From positions 1 through 41,184 of the forward strand of contig JAJFUM010000469.1 in assembly GCA_021372415.1 (NCBI GenBank): 41,184 bases of DNA. Direction: 5' to 3'. Each line of letters starts with the position of its first letter. Positions within the stretch are counted from its first letter, which is position 1. Under the pieces are notes generated by a model. That model saw only the letters and a program-made list of their open reading frames with translations, was not told the DNA's origin and searched no databases. Shown here one piece after another: positions 1 through 7,527 of the stretch. Made by a program: the position numbers and the translations under genes. Source of the stretch: Deltaproteobacteria bacterium (lineage in GTDB: Bacteria; Desulfobacterota; Syntrophia; Syntrophales; UBA5619).

Positions 1-999
1 CTGGAACGGGAGGAGGCCCTCCTGGCCAAGCGGGTGGCCGAACACCGGATCCGCGACTGCCACGGCGATCTCCACCTGGAGCACATCTGCGTCGAGAACG
101 GGATCACGATCTTCGACTGCATCGAATTCAACGAACGGTTCCGCTTCGGGGACGTGGCCGCGGAGGTGGCCTTCCTGTCGATGGACCTGGACTACAACGG
201 CTACCCGGATTGCTCGGAGGCCTTCGTGGCGGCCTACATCCGCCATTCCGGTGACCCGGATGTCGCCCGGCTGCTCAACTTCTACCGCTGCTATTACGCC
301 TATGTCCGGGGGAAGGTCGTGGGTTTCAGGATCCAGGACCCGGCGATCGGAGAGGAGGGACGCCGGGAGGCGGCCAAAACGGCCGCCCGCTATTTCGATT
401 GGGCCTATGCCTACGCGGCCCGGCCGGAACGGCCGACCCTGATCCTCACGGCCGGGCTCATGGGAACCGGCAAGAGCGTCCTGGCCCAGTCCCTGGCCCC
501 GCTCATCGGCGCCAGGCTGATCCGCATGGACGTCCTCCGGAAGGAACTCCTGTCGATCGAACCCACCGAGCGCCGTCCGGAACCCTTCGGCCAGGGGATC
601 TACTCCAACGAGTTCTCCCGGAAGACCTACGACAAGGCCCTGGAGATGGCCTCGGAAGAGCTCGCCAAGGGCCGCCCGGTGATCATCGACGGATCATACA
701 AGAGCCGGGCCGAGCGGCTCAAGGCTGCCGCCGAGGCCCGGAGGCTCTGTGCGGACTTCTTCATCCTGGAATGCGTCTGTCCGGACCCGATCGTGAAGGA
801 ACGGCTGGACGCCAGGCAGGCCGACGGGCAGGACCCCTCCGACGGCCGGTGGGAGATCTTCCTTGCCCAGAAGGCGGATTTCGATCCCATCGGCGCGCAC
901 CCCGGGGCCTCCCACATCGTCATCGACACGTCCGTGCCCCCCGAAACCAGCCTTGCCGAGGCGCTCGGCCGGATCAGGGGCCTCCGGGAGGGACTGTAG
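1..999 (+). CDS. APH-like / P-loop kinase fusion protein (5' end missing)
   Basis: The reading frame is open to the first base of the window, so the true start lies upstream. The N-terminal part has a phosphotransferase catalytic loop of the aminoglycoside/choline kinase type (HGDLHLEH near residue 20) followed by the metal-binding segment FDCIEFNE. The second half has a P-loop (GLMGTGKS, near residue 150) and a zeta-toxin/gluconate-kinase-like fold with later Arg-rich segments. Proteins of this layout are usually annotated as bifunctional aminoglycoside phosphotransferase/ATP-binding proteins. Their substrate is unknown, and a resistance role should not be assumed. The gene converges on bamD with only 14 bases between the stop codons. 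The family call is sound; the function is open. Confidence 0.8.
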   Translation: MEREEALLAKRVAEHRIRDCHGDLHLEHICVENGITIFDCIEFNERFRFGDVAAEVAFLSMDLDYNGYPDCSEAFVAAYIRHSGDPDVARLLNFYRCYYAYVRGKVVGFRIQDPAIGEEGRREAAKTAARYFDWAYAYAARPERPTLILTAGLMGTGKSVLAQSLAPLIGARLIRMDVLRKELLSIEPTERRPEPFGQGIYSNEFSRKTYDKALEMASEELAKGRPVIIDGSYKSRAERLKAAAEARRLCADFFILECVCPDPIVKERLDARQADGQDPSDGRWEIFLAQKADFDPIGAHPGASHIVIDTSVPPETSLAEALGRIRGLREGL

Positions 1000-1013
1000 T
1001 GTAGAGAGGGGGA

Positions 1014-1739
1014 CTACTTGGTGGCCGTCTTGGCCTTCATCTCTTCGGCCTTCTTCTTGGCTTCCTCGTCGGCGATCAGGCGCTTCGTCTCGGCGATGTA
1101 GTAGCGGACTTTGTAATCGAGACCCACGTTCGCGTATTCCCGTGCGACCTTCTCAAAACGGCGCAGGGCGGCCTGGTACTGCTTGATGTTGAAGTAGAAT
1201 TCCCCGACGTAGAACTCCTGCTCGCCCAGGAGCTTGCGGCAGTCCCGGATCGTCTTCTCGGCGAGAAAGGAGAATTTGCTATCGGGGAAACGTGCCATCA
1301 GCCTTTCAAATTCCTTGAGGGCCTTGAAGGCCTCAGCCTGGTCCCGGTCGATGGTGTCGATCTGGTTGAAGTGGCACATCCCCAGCTGATACATGGCATA
1401 GGGGAGGTTCTCGTTCGTTGGATGAAGGTTGACGAATTCGCTGTAGGCCAGCTCGGCCTCGGTGTACTCCTTGGCACTGAAATAGGCGTCGCCGATCCCC
1501 AACTCCGCCATGAGGGCGAGTTGGCTGAGGGGATACTCCTCCTTGACCCTCTGGAAGATCTCAGCGGCCCGCTTGTAACTCTTGTCCTGGTAGTATTCGA
1601 CTCCCTGCTGGTAGAGGCCTTCCGGGGTCGAACGGGTCATGTCGATCTTCTTCACCCAGGGCAGGGGGATCTTGCATCCCCAGAGCATCAGGGACGCCAG
1701 GAGAACCAGCAGGAATCTTTTCGTAAACGTCTTCACCAT
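1014..1739 (-). CDS. bamD: Outer membrane assembly lipoprotein BamD
   Basis: BamD is the TPR lipoprotein of the BAM complex, which inserts beta-barrel proteins into the outer membrane; it sits on the periplasmic face. The 241-residue product starts with a basic, hydrophobic signal peptide and a lipobox ending in LMLWGC, which makes Cys22 the lipidated residue. Several TPR units follow (for example around EGLYQQGVEYY, AELAYSEF and KALKEFERL), and a Lys-rich tail ends the protein. Length and architecture are normal for the family. The frame is open further upstream through trxA, but I chose the ATG directly before the signal peptide. The gene lies 11 bases after trxA and is probably cotranscribed with it. 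The pairing with thioredoxin has no obvious mechanistic meaning. Confidence 0.9.
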   Translation of the reverse strand: MVKTFTKRFLLVLLASLMLWGCKIPLPWVKKIDMTRSTPEGLYQQGVEYYQDKSYKRAAEIFQRVKEEYPLSQLALMAELGIGDAYFSAKEYTEAELAYSEFVNLHPTNENLPYAMYQLGMCHFNQIDTIDRDQAEAFKALKEFERLMARFPDSKFSFLAEKTIRDCRKLLGEQEFYVGEFYFNIKQYQAALRRFEKVAREYANVGLDYKVRYYIAETKRLIADEEAKKKAEEMKAKTATK

Positions 1740-1750
1740 GAGTCGTCCTG

Positions 1751-2080
1751 TCACAGGGCCTTCTGGATAAAGGCCTCGAGACGTTCCTTCGGCACAAGCC
1801 CGACGAGGGTGTCGAGCACCTTCCCCTCCTTGAAAAGGATCAGCGTCGGGATGCTCATCACACCGTAATCCTGGGCCGTTTTCGCGTTGTCGTCGATATT
1901 GACCTTCGCCACCTTGAGCTGATCGCGATACTGGCCGGCCAGGGCCTCCACCGTCGGACCGATCGCCTTGCAGGGACCGCACCAGGGAGCCCAGAAATCC
2001 ACCAGAACCGGTTTGTTGGCCTTGAGGACCTCCGCGCCGAAATTTCCGTCACCGACGTGCACCACCGCTTCTTCTGCCAT
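1751..2080 (-). CDS. trxA: Thioredoxin
   Basis: This is a general protein disulfide reductase of the cytoplasm, fed by thioredoxin reductase. The 109-residue product has the classical active site WCGPC (Cys34 and Cys37), the conserved buried Asp in VDFWAPW, and the cis-Pro segment MSIPT. Its length is that of a single-domain TrxA, with no signal peptide or membrane anchor. The start was set at the ATG preceded by AAGGAGG at a good distance; an upstream in-frame start would add residues unlike the family. It is the first gene of a short unit with bamD. A TTGACA-type promoter lies just upstream on the same strand. Confidence 0.95.
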   Translation of the reverse strand: MAEEAVVHVGDGNFGAEVLKANKPVLVDFWAPWCGPCKAIGPTVEALAGQYRDQLKVAKVNIDDNAKTAQDYGVMSIPTLILFKEGKVLDTLVGLVPKERLEAFIQKAL

Positions 2081-2114
2081 GGACGAACCTCCTTGTTTCG
2101 ATAAACCGTATTGA

Positions 2115-2144
2115 TCTATGGCACATTCCAGCAAACATTGTCAA
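2115..2144 (-). promoter_or_regulatory. Candidate sigma-70 promoter of trxA-bamD
   Basis: On the minus strand a perfect TTGACA (2144-2139) is followed after 18 bases by CATAGA, a poor -10 hexamer. It sits about 35 bases upstream of the trxA start. The -35 match is strong and the -10 weak, so this is a candidate only. Confidence 0.4.
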
Positions 2145-2201
2145 GCGGGCCTTTTGACCGGCAGGGTTACAGTTTACCCTGTGTCGTGGGATGGATTCCG
2201 G

Positions 2202-2342
2202 GCGCTCATGAATCTTTTTCGACCCTGCAGCGTCTCGCTCCGCTGCACCGGCAAAACTCGCGCCTCAAGGCGCTCAAACAGTTGCCGCTGCGGCCGCTTC
2301 GCTTCGACCCCCAGGAGGCCCCGAAAAACCTTCAAATCGCGC
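2202..2342 (+). repeat. MITE-like intergenic repeat, copy 1 (long form)
   Basis: This 141-bp element is repeated in inverted orientation at 3900-3979. The two copies share a left block of about 50 bp (GCGCTCAT, AATCTTTTTCGACCCTGCAG, CGCTGC) and a right block of about 24 bp (CCCCGAAAAACCTT, AAATCGCGC). Copy 1 carries about 60 extra bases between the blocks, including GCTGCGGCCGCTTCGCTTCG, which resembles part of the left block. The two ends are imperfect inverted repeats of each other (GCGC, an AT-rich step, then TTTTTCG). Confidence 0.75.
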
Positions 2343-2509
2343 CCTAAAAATCCATCCTCCCACCCAGGGTGAACCAGGGGTCACGACGCCCCTGAAATCC
2401 ATCCCCGGACACAAAATGAGTCACTGCCTTTGACCGCCAGGGACCAAGTTTTCCCTGATCCATCCGGGCAGGAAGCCGGTCCAAACGGCCTCGACCGGGG
2501 CATCCCCTT

Positions 2510-2538
2510 TTGACAGCCCCGGCCGGATCTGCTATAAG
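2510..2538 (+). promoter_or_regulatory. Sigma-70 promoter of the phosphorylase gene
   Basis: TTGACA (2510-2515), a 17-base spacer and TATAAG (2533-2538) form a near-consensus promoter. It lies 87 bases before the ATG at 2626 and points toward it. The leader of about 80 nt has no evident hairpin. Confidence 0.7.
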
Positions 2539-2625
2539 TTTGACCGGTCCGGTGTCCCCAGGGACTGCACCTGGAGCCCGGGGCACCCGACCGCCTTTTT
2601 GACCTGTCAACCAGGAGAAACGTCT

Positions 2626-3354
2626 ATGAAACCCCTGGGCATCGTCTCGGGAACCATCTTTTTGCACGGAAAGGGCTGTTTCGAAGACCTCCGGGAGGAG
2701 TGGGTGGAGACCCCCTTCGGCCGGACGCAGGTCTTCTGCTCACAGGGGATCGCCCTGATCCCCCGGCACGGGAACGACCCGGAGCGCCACATCCTCCCGC
2801 ATCGGATCAACCACCCGGCGAACCTCGCGGCCCTCAAGGCACTTGGGGTCTCCGAGGTCCTCGGCGTCAACTCCACGGGCTCCCTGAAGCGGCGGCTCAA
2901 ACCCGGGATGGTCGTGGTTCCGGACGACTACCTCATGCCCACGCCGGGACCCACGGTGATCGGGGAGAGGGCCGTCCACATCGTCCCGGTCCTCGACGAG
3001 GGGGTCCGGAGCCGGTGCCTGGCGGCGTCGAGGGATTGCGGCGTCAAGGCCGTGGACGGCGGGACCTACTGGCAGACCACCGGCCCCCGGCTCGAAACCC
3101 GTGCGGAGATCACCATGATGTCCCGGTTCGCCGATCTGGTGGGGATGACGATGGCCAGCGAGGCGATCTGCGCCCAGGAACTGGACCTGCCCTACGCCTC
3201 CCTCTGCTCGGTCGACAACTATGCCCACGGCCTCGTGGACAAGCCGCTCACCCAGGAGGAGATCCTCGCGCACGCCCGGCGGAACACCGAGACGATCCTC
3301 GGGATCCTGGTCCGCTACCTGGAGAGGCGATCGGAAAAAGCAGGATCCGCCTGA
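2626..3354 (+). CDS. Purine nucleoside / methylthioadenosine phosphorylase family protein
   Basis: The 242-residue product belongs to the PNP/MTAP phosphorylase family, which cleaves a purine nucleoside with phosphate to give free base and ribose-1-phosphate. Visible marks are the N-terminal phosphate loop (SGTIFLHG), the RHG signature followed by PHRINHPANLAALK, the GPRLETRAEI segment and the nucleoside-binding GMTMASE stretch. AGGAGA precedes the chosen ATG. The length is slightly below typical MTAP (about 270-290 residues), and the usual N-terminal IGGSG motif is replaced by a shortened start. The substrate (methylthioadenosine, methylthioinosine or another purine nucleoside) cannot be read from sequence. 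The gene stands alone and converges on the next gene. Confidence 0.8.
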   Translation: MKPLGIVSGTIFLHGKGCFEDLREEWVETPFGRTQVFCSQGIALIPRHGNDPERHILPHRINHPANLAALKALGVSEVLGVNSTGSLKRRLKPGMVVVPDDYLMPTPGPTVIGERAVHIVPVLDEGVRSRCLAASRDCGVKAVDGGTYWQTTGPRLETRAEITMMSRFADLVGMTMASEAICAQELDLPYASLCSVDNYAHGLVDKPLTQEEILAHARRNTETILGILVRYLERRSEKAGSA

Positions 3355-3377
3355 TCGCGGCCGTCGGAAAGGCGGAT

Positions 3378-3818
3378 TCAGAAGGCGCCGAGCTGGCAGG
3401 GTTTGACTTTGATCTTGAGCGCCTCGCAGGCTGCCGAAACCGCCATTCTGGAGATCTCCTGCTTCCCTGCGATCTCCCAGGCCGCCGTGCAGGGGAGCCT
3501 GCCTTCGGCGAGCCGGCCTCGGATCGCCGCTTCCAGTTCCTGGGGCACCCGGTCGGCCGGCCGGACCCCCTTTCCCTTCTCTCCGGAGGGATAGCCGAAG
3601 AGGCCCATCTGACAGCGGTCGATGCGGACCTCCAAGAGGTCCAGCGTCCGTCCCACCTCGGCCATCGGTACGCCCAGATCGGCGCTGATCCGTTCCGCGT
3701 CGGCGCAGCCGAGCCTTCCATCCTGAACCTTCGGCCGGACGGCGGCGGCGATCCGCTCGTCCGGGGCCTGGCCTGTCCCGTGTTTGGCCGCGTAACGGCC
3801 CCTGTCGGCATGTGTCAT
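3378..3818 (-). CDS. Conserved hypothetical protein with two CQ-G-F repeats
   Basis: The 146-residue soluble protein has an internal duplication. Each half begins with a small-residue helix after DGRLGCADA or EGRLPCTAA, runs through a predicted helix-turn-helix-like segment, and ends in a near-identical signature: RCQMGLFGY in the first half and PCQLGAF at the very C-terminus. Each half therefore holds two cysteines at like positions. I recall similar uncharacterised proteins in Desulfobacterota but know no function. The ATG at 3818 follows GGAGGAGACG; the frame continues upstream only into the repeat at 3900-3979, which I exclude. Two possible readings are a duplicated DNA-binding fold or a metal or cofactor binder, and neither is established. 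Confidence 0.75.
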   Translation of the reverse strand: MTHADRGRYAAKHGTGQAPDERIAAAVRPKVQDGRLGCADAERISADLGVPMAEVGRTLDLLEVRIDRCQMGLFGYPSGEKGKGVRPADRVPQELEAAIRGRLAEGRLPCTAAWEIAGKQEISRMAVSAACEALKIKVKPCQLGAF

Positions 3819-3899
3819 CGTCTCCTCCGTAAAAATCAGGACCGATGGGCTTCCCGAGCGCAAACCCCTTAAGCCGCCCGGCAAAAAGGGTTTCATGCA

Positions 3900-3979
3900 G
3901 CGCGATTTAAAGGTTTTTCGGGGACCCTGCCGTCGCAGCGAAGCGAGACCCTGCAGGGTCGAAAAAGATTTATGAGCGC
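3900..3979 (-). repeat. MITE-like intergenic repeat, copy 2 (short form)
   Basis: This 80-bp element is the inverted, shorter copy of the repeat at 2202-2342. Read on the minus strand it starts GCGCTCATAAATCTTTTTCG and ends CCTTTAAATCGCGC. GCAGGGT and CGAAAAA pair with ACCCTGC and TTTTTCG, so the whole element can fold into one long hairpin with a 3-base bulge. It lies between the ACT protein gene and the duplicated hypothetical gene. Confidence 0.75.
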
Positions 3980-4009
3980 GAATGAACACCCTTGGCAGGG
4001 TGGAGTCTC

Positions 4010-4465
4010 TCAGTATTTCATGTAGTGGAACGGCTCAATGGCCGAGAGGGCCTCGGCGTCGAGCGTCTGGAACCCTTTCTTTTCGAGGAGCTCCTCGGCC
4101 TTCTCAACCTGGTCCACGCTGACCACGAAGACGGCCTTCTGGTGTCCCTCAAGGACGAACCCGTAGGCGTTGTTGATGTTGATCCCCTCGGCGAAGAGCA
4201 GCTGCGTCAACCTGTCCAGACCGCCCGGCTGGTCGGGAATGAGGACGGCCAGGACCGGGCTCAGGGAGACCGTCATCCCCGTCTTCTTGAGGGCCTCCTC
4301 GGCCCGCTTGGGGTCGTCGACGATCAGGTTGATCACCCCGAAGGTGTCGGAGGTGGCGATCGTCGTCGCCCGGATGTTGATCTTCTCCTTCGCCAGGACC
4401 TTCGTCACCGCCGCAAGCCTTCCCGGCTTGTTCTCCGCAAAGATGGACAGTTGGTAGGTAATCAT
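4010..4465 (-). CDS. Tandem ACT-domain protein
   Basis: The 151-residue protein consists of two ACT ligand-binding domains. The first covers about residues 1-70 (YQLSIFAENKPGRLAAVTKVL, then the beta strand IRATTIATS); the second covers about 72-145 (AVLIPDQPGGLDRLTQLL, then ININNAYGF). ACT domains bind amino acids or other small carboxylates as sensors. Stand-alone double-ACT proteins are commonly encoded beside phenylacetate-CoA ligase in anaerobes, as here, where it follows that gene by 91 bases on the same strand. A role as a ligand-responsive partner of the aryl-CoA ligase is inferred. The start was chosen at the ATG beginning MITYQLS; the frame upstream is not family-like. Confidence 0.88.
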   Translation of the reverse strand: MITYQLSIFAENKPGRLAAVTKVLAKEKINIRATTIATSDTFGVINLIVDDPKRAEEALKKTGMTVSLSPVLAVLIPDQPGGLDRLTQLLFAEGININNAYGFVLEGHQKAVFVVSVDQVEKAEELLEKKGFQTLDAEALSAIEPFHYMKY

Positions 4466-4556
4466 GCCCCCCCCTTGTTCGTCGGCCTGCCGAAGAAATC
4501 CGTCGGCAGGCGTCAAGATGCGCGGCCCGGCACTGCAAGCGGGCCTTTTCGGCACC

Positions 4557-5855
4557 TTAGTCCTTCCGGTTGTCAATCACCCGCTTCGCCTTCCCCTCGC
4601 TCTTGGGCAGGGAGTCCGGCTCCACCAGGTCGACCTTCGGCGAGATCAGGATGTCGCTCTTGAGCTCCTCGACGATCCTTCGCCGGAGGGTCTCGAGCTG
4701 GGAGAGGTCCCCGCCGAAATACTCCTTCCGGACCTCCACCTTGACGGTCATCTGGTCGTTGTACCCCTCCCGATCGAGGATGATCAGGAAATTGGTCCCG
4801 ACGCCGGGGACCTCCATGAGCTTCTTCTCGATCTGGATCGGGAAGATGTTCACCCCCTTGAGGATCATCATGTCGTCGGTCCGCCCCTTGATCCGCTCGA
4901 TCCGCCGATGGGTCCGGCCGCAGGGGCATGGCCCCGGGATGATCCGGGTGAGGTCCTTGGTCCGGTAGCGGAGGATCGGCATCCCCTCACGAAGAAGCGT
5001 GGTGGTGACCAGTTCCCCCTCCTCCCCATCGGGGAGGGGCTTGAGGGTCTCGGGATCGATGATCTCGACGATGAAGTTGTCCTCCCAGATGTGCATCCCG
5101 TTCTGCTCCGGACACTCGAAGGCCATGCCCGGGCCGTTCATCTCCGAGAGGCCGTAGGAATTGAACGCCTTGAAGCCGTAGAACGCCTCGATCTTGCGCC
5201 TCATCTTTTCCGAGTGGGGCTCGGCGCCCAAAAAGGCAAGCCGGAGCTTGGTGTCCCGCCGGGGGTCGCAGCCGGTCTCCTCGAAGACCGTCGAAAGATG
5301 CAGGGCATAGCTGGGGATGATGTGGACCGCCGTGGTCTCGAAATCCCGGATGAGCTGGATCTGGCGTTTGGAATTTCCCGCCCCTGCGGGGATCACCAGG
5401 GCTCCGATCTTCTCGGCGCCATAGTGGAAGCCCAGCCCCCCGGTGAACAGGCCGTAGGTCATCATGTTCTGGAAGACGTCGGAGCGGCGCATCCCGGTCA
5501 TGTACATGGAGCGTGCCAGGAGGTCGGTCCAGGCGGCGATGTCGGAGGCCGTGTGGAAGATCACCGTGGCCCGGCCCGTCGTCCCCGAGGAGGAGTGCAT
5601 CCGGACCAGCTCGTCGCGGGAGCAGGCCAGAAAACCGTAAGGCCAGAGCTCCCGGAGGTCGTCCTTGGTGGTCAGCGGGAGTTCCTGCACGTCCGCGAGG
5701 GTCCGGATCTTCTCCGTCGCGAGTTTCATCTGGCCGAAGAGCCGCCCGTAGTGCTCGGATTGCTTCGCCCGTTCCAGGGTCCGGCCGAGTCTGGCCAATT
5801 GCAGCTTTTCGAGCTCACCCCGCTCCATCGTCTCGATCTTCTGGTCCCAGTACAT
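4557..5855 (-). CDS. paaK: Phenylacetate-CoA ligase family protein
   Basis: The enzyme activates an aryl acid (phenylacetate or a relative) to its CoA thioester via an acyl-adenylate, using ATP. The 432-residue product shows the adenylate-forming loop SSSGTTGRATV (near residue 90), the A5-type stretch SYGLSEMNGPG, the CPCGRTHRRI segment, and the C-terminal hinge GRTDDMMILKGVNIFP, all typical of the PaaK branch. Length is normal. The start at ATG 5855 follows GGAGGCG; an alternative start 7 codons earlier lacks this support. It is the first gene of a unit with the double-ACT protein. Anaerobes use such ligases for aromatic acid breakdown or indole/aryl acid metabolism. No further pathway genes are present, so the substrate is open. 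Confidence 0.88.
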   Translation of the reverse strand: MYWDQKIETMERGELEKLQLARLGRTLERAKQSEHYGRLFGQMKLATEKIRTLADVQELPLTTKDDLRELWPYGFLACSRDELVRMHSSSGTTGRATVIFHTASDIAAWTDLLARSMYMTGMRRSDVFQNMMTYGLFTGGLGFHYGAEKIGALVIPAGAGNSKRQIQLIRDFETTAVHIIPSYALHLSTVFEETGCDPRRDTKLRLAFLGAEPHSEKMRRKIEAFYGFKAFNSYGLSEMNGPGMAFECPEQNGMHIWEDNFIVEIIDPETLKPLPDGEEGELVTTTLLREGMPILRYRTKDLTRIIPGPCPCGRTHRRIERIKGRTDDMMILKGVNIFPIQIEKKLMEVPGVGTNFLIILDREGYNDQMTVKVEVRKEYFGGDLSQLETLRRRIVEELKSDILISPKVDLVEPDSLPKSEGKAKRVIDNRKD

Positions 5856-6031
5856 GCTGCGCCTCCGCTTCGTCATGGATGGGAATTTCTACAACTGCCG
5901 GGGGATTTTGGCAAGCCAAACTTTTGCTGGTGCGGTGATGCATCGGAATGGGCCCGACGGCTGCCGCAACGCCCACCCCTGCAGGGGACGCGACCTGTGG
6001 GAGGATGGCAAGGCCGGAGGAGGGAGCCGGA

Positions 6032-6670
6032 TCAGTCCTTCGATATCTTCTCCTCCTTCTCCTCCGTCTTGTCCGTTTCCTTATCCCTCATGGCCTCTTT
6101 GCCCCGGTCGGGCACAGCAGGAGGCTCTTCTCTCATTTTGGGCTTGTCGTCCAGCAACCATCGGACCCTGTTCTGTCTCATGATCTCATGACACAGGGCA
6201 TCGGCCCTCTTCGCCCGCTCGGGTTCCTTCTTTGCGTAATACCCCAGGATCTTAATCCCGATCTCCGCGAGCGCAAAGGGCTTGATGATATAGCCCTCGA
6301 CCCCCAGCTCCATACAGGACCGGACATCCTCCATGCCGGACAGCTGGGTGGCCATGACAATGGCCGTCTTCCGGTCCTGGATGATCGTCCGAATCTCTTT
6401 CAGGATCTGATAACCTGTCATTTCAGGAAGATAGATATCCAGCACGATGATATCGGGATGCCATTCGTCATAGACCCGCATCGCCTCTTTTCCCGAAACG
6501 ACCAGCTTCTTGTCGAAGATCTGACTGAAGAGTCCCTTGTCGTACATCGTCCGGGTGGTCAGGTCGTCCTCCACCACCAGGATTTTGATCCTGTCCATCC
6601 CATCCTTCGGTTCCAGCAGATAACTCACCTCTTCCTTGGTCAATCTGGGGGCTTCATCATTGGTCGTCAT
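6032..6670 (-). CDS. Response regulator, receiver domain with charged tail
   Basis: The 212-residue protein has a single receiver domain at about residues 28-145. The acidic pair is in ILVVEDD, the phospho-acceptor Asp in IIVLDIYLPEM, the conserved Thr position is in VMATQ, and the conserved Lys in IIKPF. A linker of about 25 residues precedes it, and a tail of about 60 residues that becomes very rich in Lys, Glu and Asp follows. There is no DNA-binding or enzymatic output domain, so it probably works by protein contact or as a phosphate relay partner. It is the last gene of the operon led by the large hybrid kinase. GGAGGAAC precedes the start. Confidence 0.88.
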   Translation of the reverse strand: MTTNDEAPRLTKEEVSYLLEPKDGMDRIKILVVEDDLTTRTMYDKGLFSQIFDKKLVVSGKEAMRVYDEWHPDIIVLDIYLPEMTGYQILKEIRTIIQDRKTAIVMATQLSGMEDVRSCMELGVEGYIIKPFALAEIGIKILGYYAKKEPERAKRADALCHEIMRQNRVRWLLDDKPKMREEPPAVPDRGKEAMRDKETDKTEEKEEKISKD

Positions 6671-6800
6671 GGACTATGGTTCCTCCGTTCTCATAATCGC
6701 TTCATCGTGGCGGCGGCCGCCTTAACGCCCTGCCGCATAAGGCACAACGTTCGGGTGTTCCCAGCAGGCGCGACGGGGCATGCGGTCCGCCCGTCGCCAT

Positions 6801-7418
6801 TCATGGATTGCCTTCGGCCTTCTCCTTGGCGGAGCCGGGATACAGTTCCTTTCTGCATTCCGGGCAGATGCTGTGGCTGAACTCCACTTCGGTATGCTCA
6901 CGGACATAGACCTCCACCTGATTCCAGTAGCCCTGGTCGTCCCGGATCTTCTTACAGCAGGAGCAGATGGGCACGATGCCGCGCAGGGTTTTGATATGAT
7001 CCAGGGCCTGATGCAGTTCCTCGATCTTCCCGGCCAGCATGTCCTGCATCTCGATCAGGCGCAGACCGACATTGACCCGGGCGTGGAGTTCGCCGGGGTT
7101 GTAAGGTTTCGGCAGATAGTCGTCGGCTCCGCCCTCCAATCCGGCGATGATGTCCGATTTTTCGCCTTTTGTCGTCACCATGATGACGTAGGGCGGCCGG
7201 TCGGTTTTCCGGGCGCGGATCCTGCGGCACAGATCGAGGCCATCGATCTGCGGCATCATCCAGTCGAGAATGGCCAGGCGGGGCGCATCGGGCCGTTGCA
7301 TGGCCTCCCATGCCTCCGCGCCGTTCACCGTCGACACAACCTCATGGCCGCGCCTGGCCAGCAAGGTTTTCAGAAGGTTGCGCGACGTGAAGTCGTCTTC
7401 CGCGATGAGTATCCTCAT
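6801..7418 (-). CDS. Response regulator with C-terminal Cys-rich module
   Basis: The 205-residue protein has an N-terminal receiver domain (ILIAEDD; phospho-Asp in AILDWMMPQ; VTTKG; LPKPY), a helical linker of about 30 residues, and a compact C-terminal module with CSCCKKI and, about 35 residues later, CPEC. These Cys pairs are arranged as a likely zinc site. The module, with its KKIRDDQGYWNQVE and FSHSICPEC signatures, recurs in regulators and sensors of Deltaproteobacteria; its role is not known to me. The gene lies between the giant kinase and a second receiver protein, all on the minus strand, which suggests a phosphorelay. AAGGAGG precedes the start codon. Confidence 0.88.
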   Translation of the reverse strand: MRILIAEDDFTSRNLLKTLLARRGHEVVSTVNGAEAWEAMQRPDAPRLAILDWMMPQIDGLDLCRRIRARKTDRPPYVIMVTTKGEKSDIIAGLEGGADDYLPKPYNPGELHARVNVGLRLIEMQDMLAGKIEELHQALDHIKTLRGIVPICSCCKKIRDDQGYWNQVEVYVREHTEVEFSHSICPECRKELYPGSAKEKAEGNP

Positions 7419-7527
7419 GGCCGCTGCCTCCTTGTCACACCCCCGTTGCCTGGACAGGCGGTCTTCCGGACCGCTGTCCGATCCTCCCCACCCTCCCCGC
7501 TTCGGAAAGGTCGAGATTTGCCCGGTG

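Larger units (their letters stand above)
2081..2625. other. 545-bp divergent intergenic region
   Basis: This region separates trxA (minus) from the phosphorylase gene (plus). It holds a promoter for each side and a hairpin-forming dispersed repeat at 2202-2342. Two similar copies of a short motif (AATCCATCC core, near 2349 and 2397) lie beside the repeat. The reading frames that cross it have no coding signature and mostly translate the repeat. I see no RNA gene. Confidence 0.6.

Noticed and set aside
1-999. Aminoglycoside resistance determinant
   Set aside because: The phosphotransferase-like domain belongs to a common fusion family of unknown substrate, and there is no resistance context.
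2111-2372. Two short plus-strand frames upstream of the phosphorylase gene
   Set aside because: They mainly translate the dispersed repeat at 2202-2342 and have no coding signature.
2142-4549. CAAGCGGGCCTTTT repeated at 2142-2155 and 4536-4549
   Set aside because: The match is only 14 bases in GC-rich intergenic sequence, and the flanks do not align. It may be chance, or a fragment of a dispersed repeat.
4464-6191. 575-codon open frame on the plus strand opposite the aryl-CoA ligase
   Set aside because: It lies antisense to clear PaaK motifs and shows no family signature.
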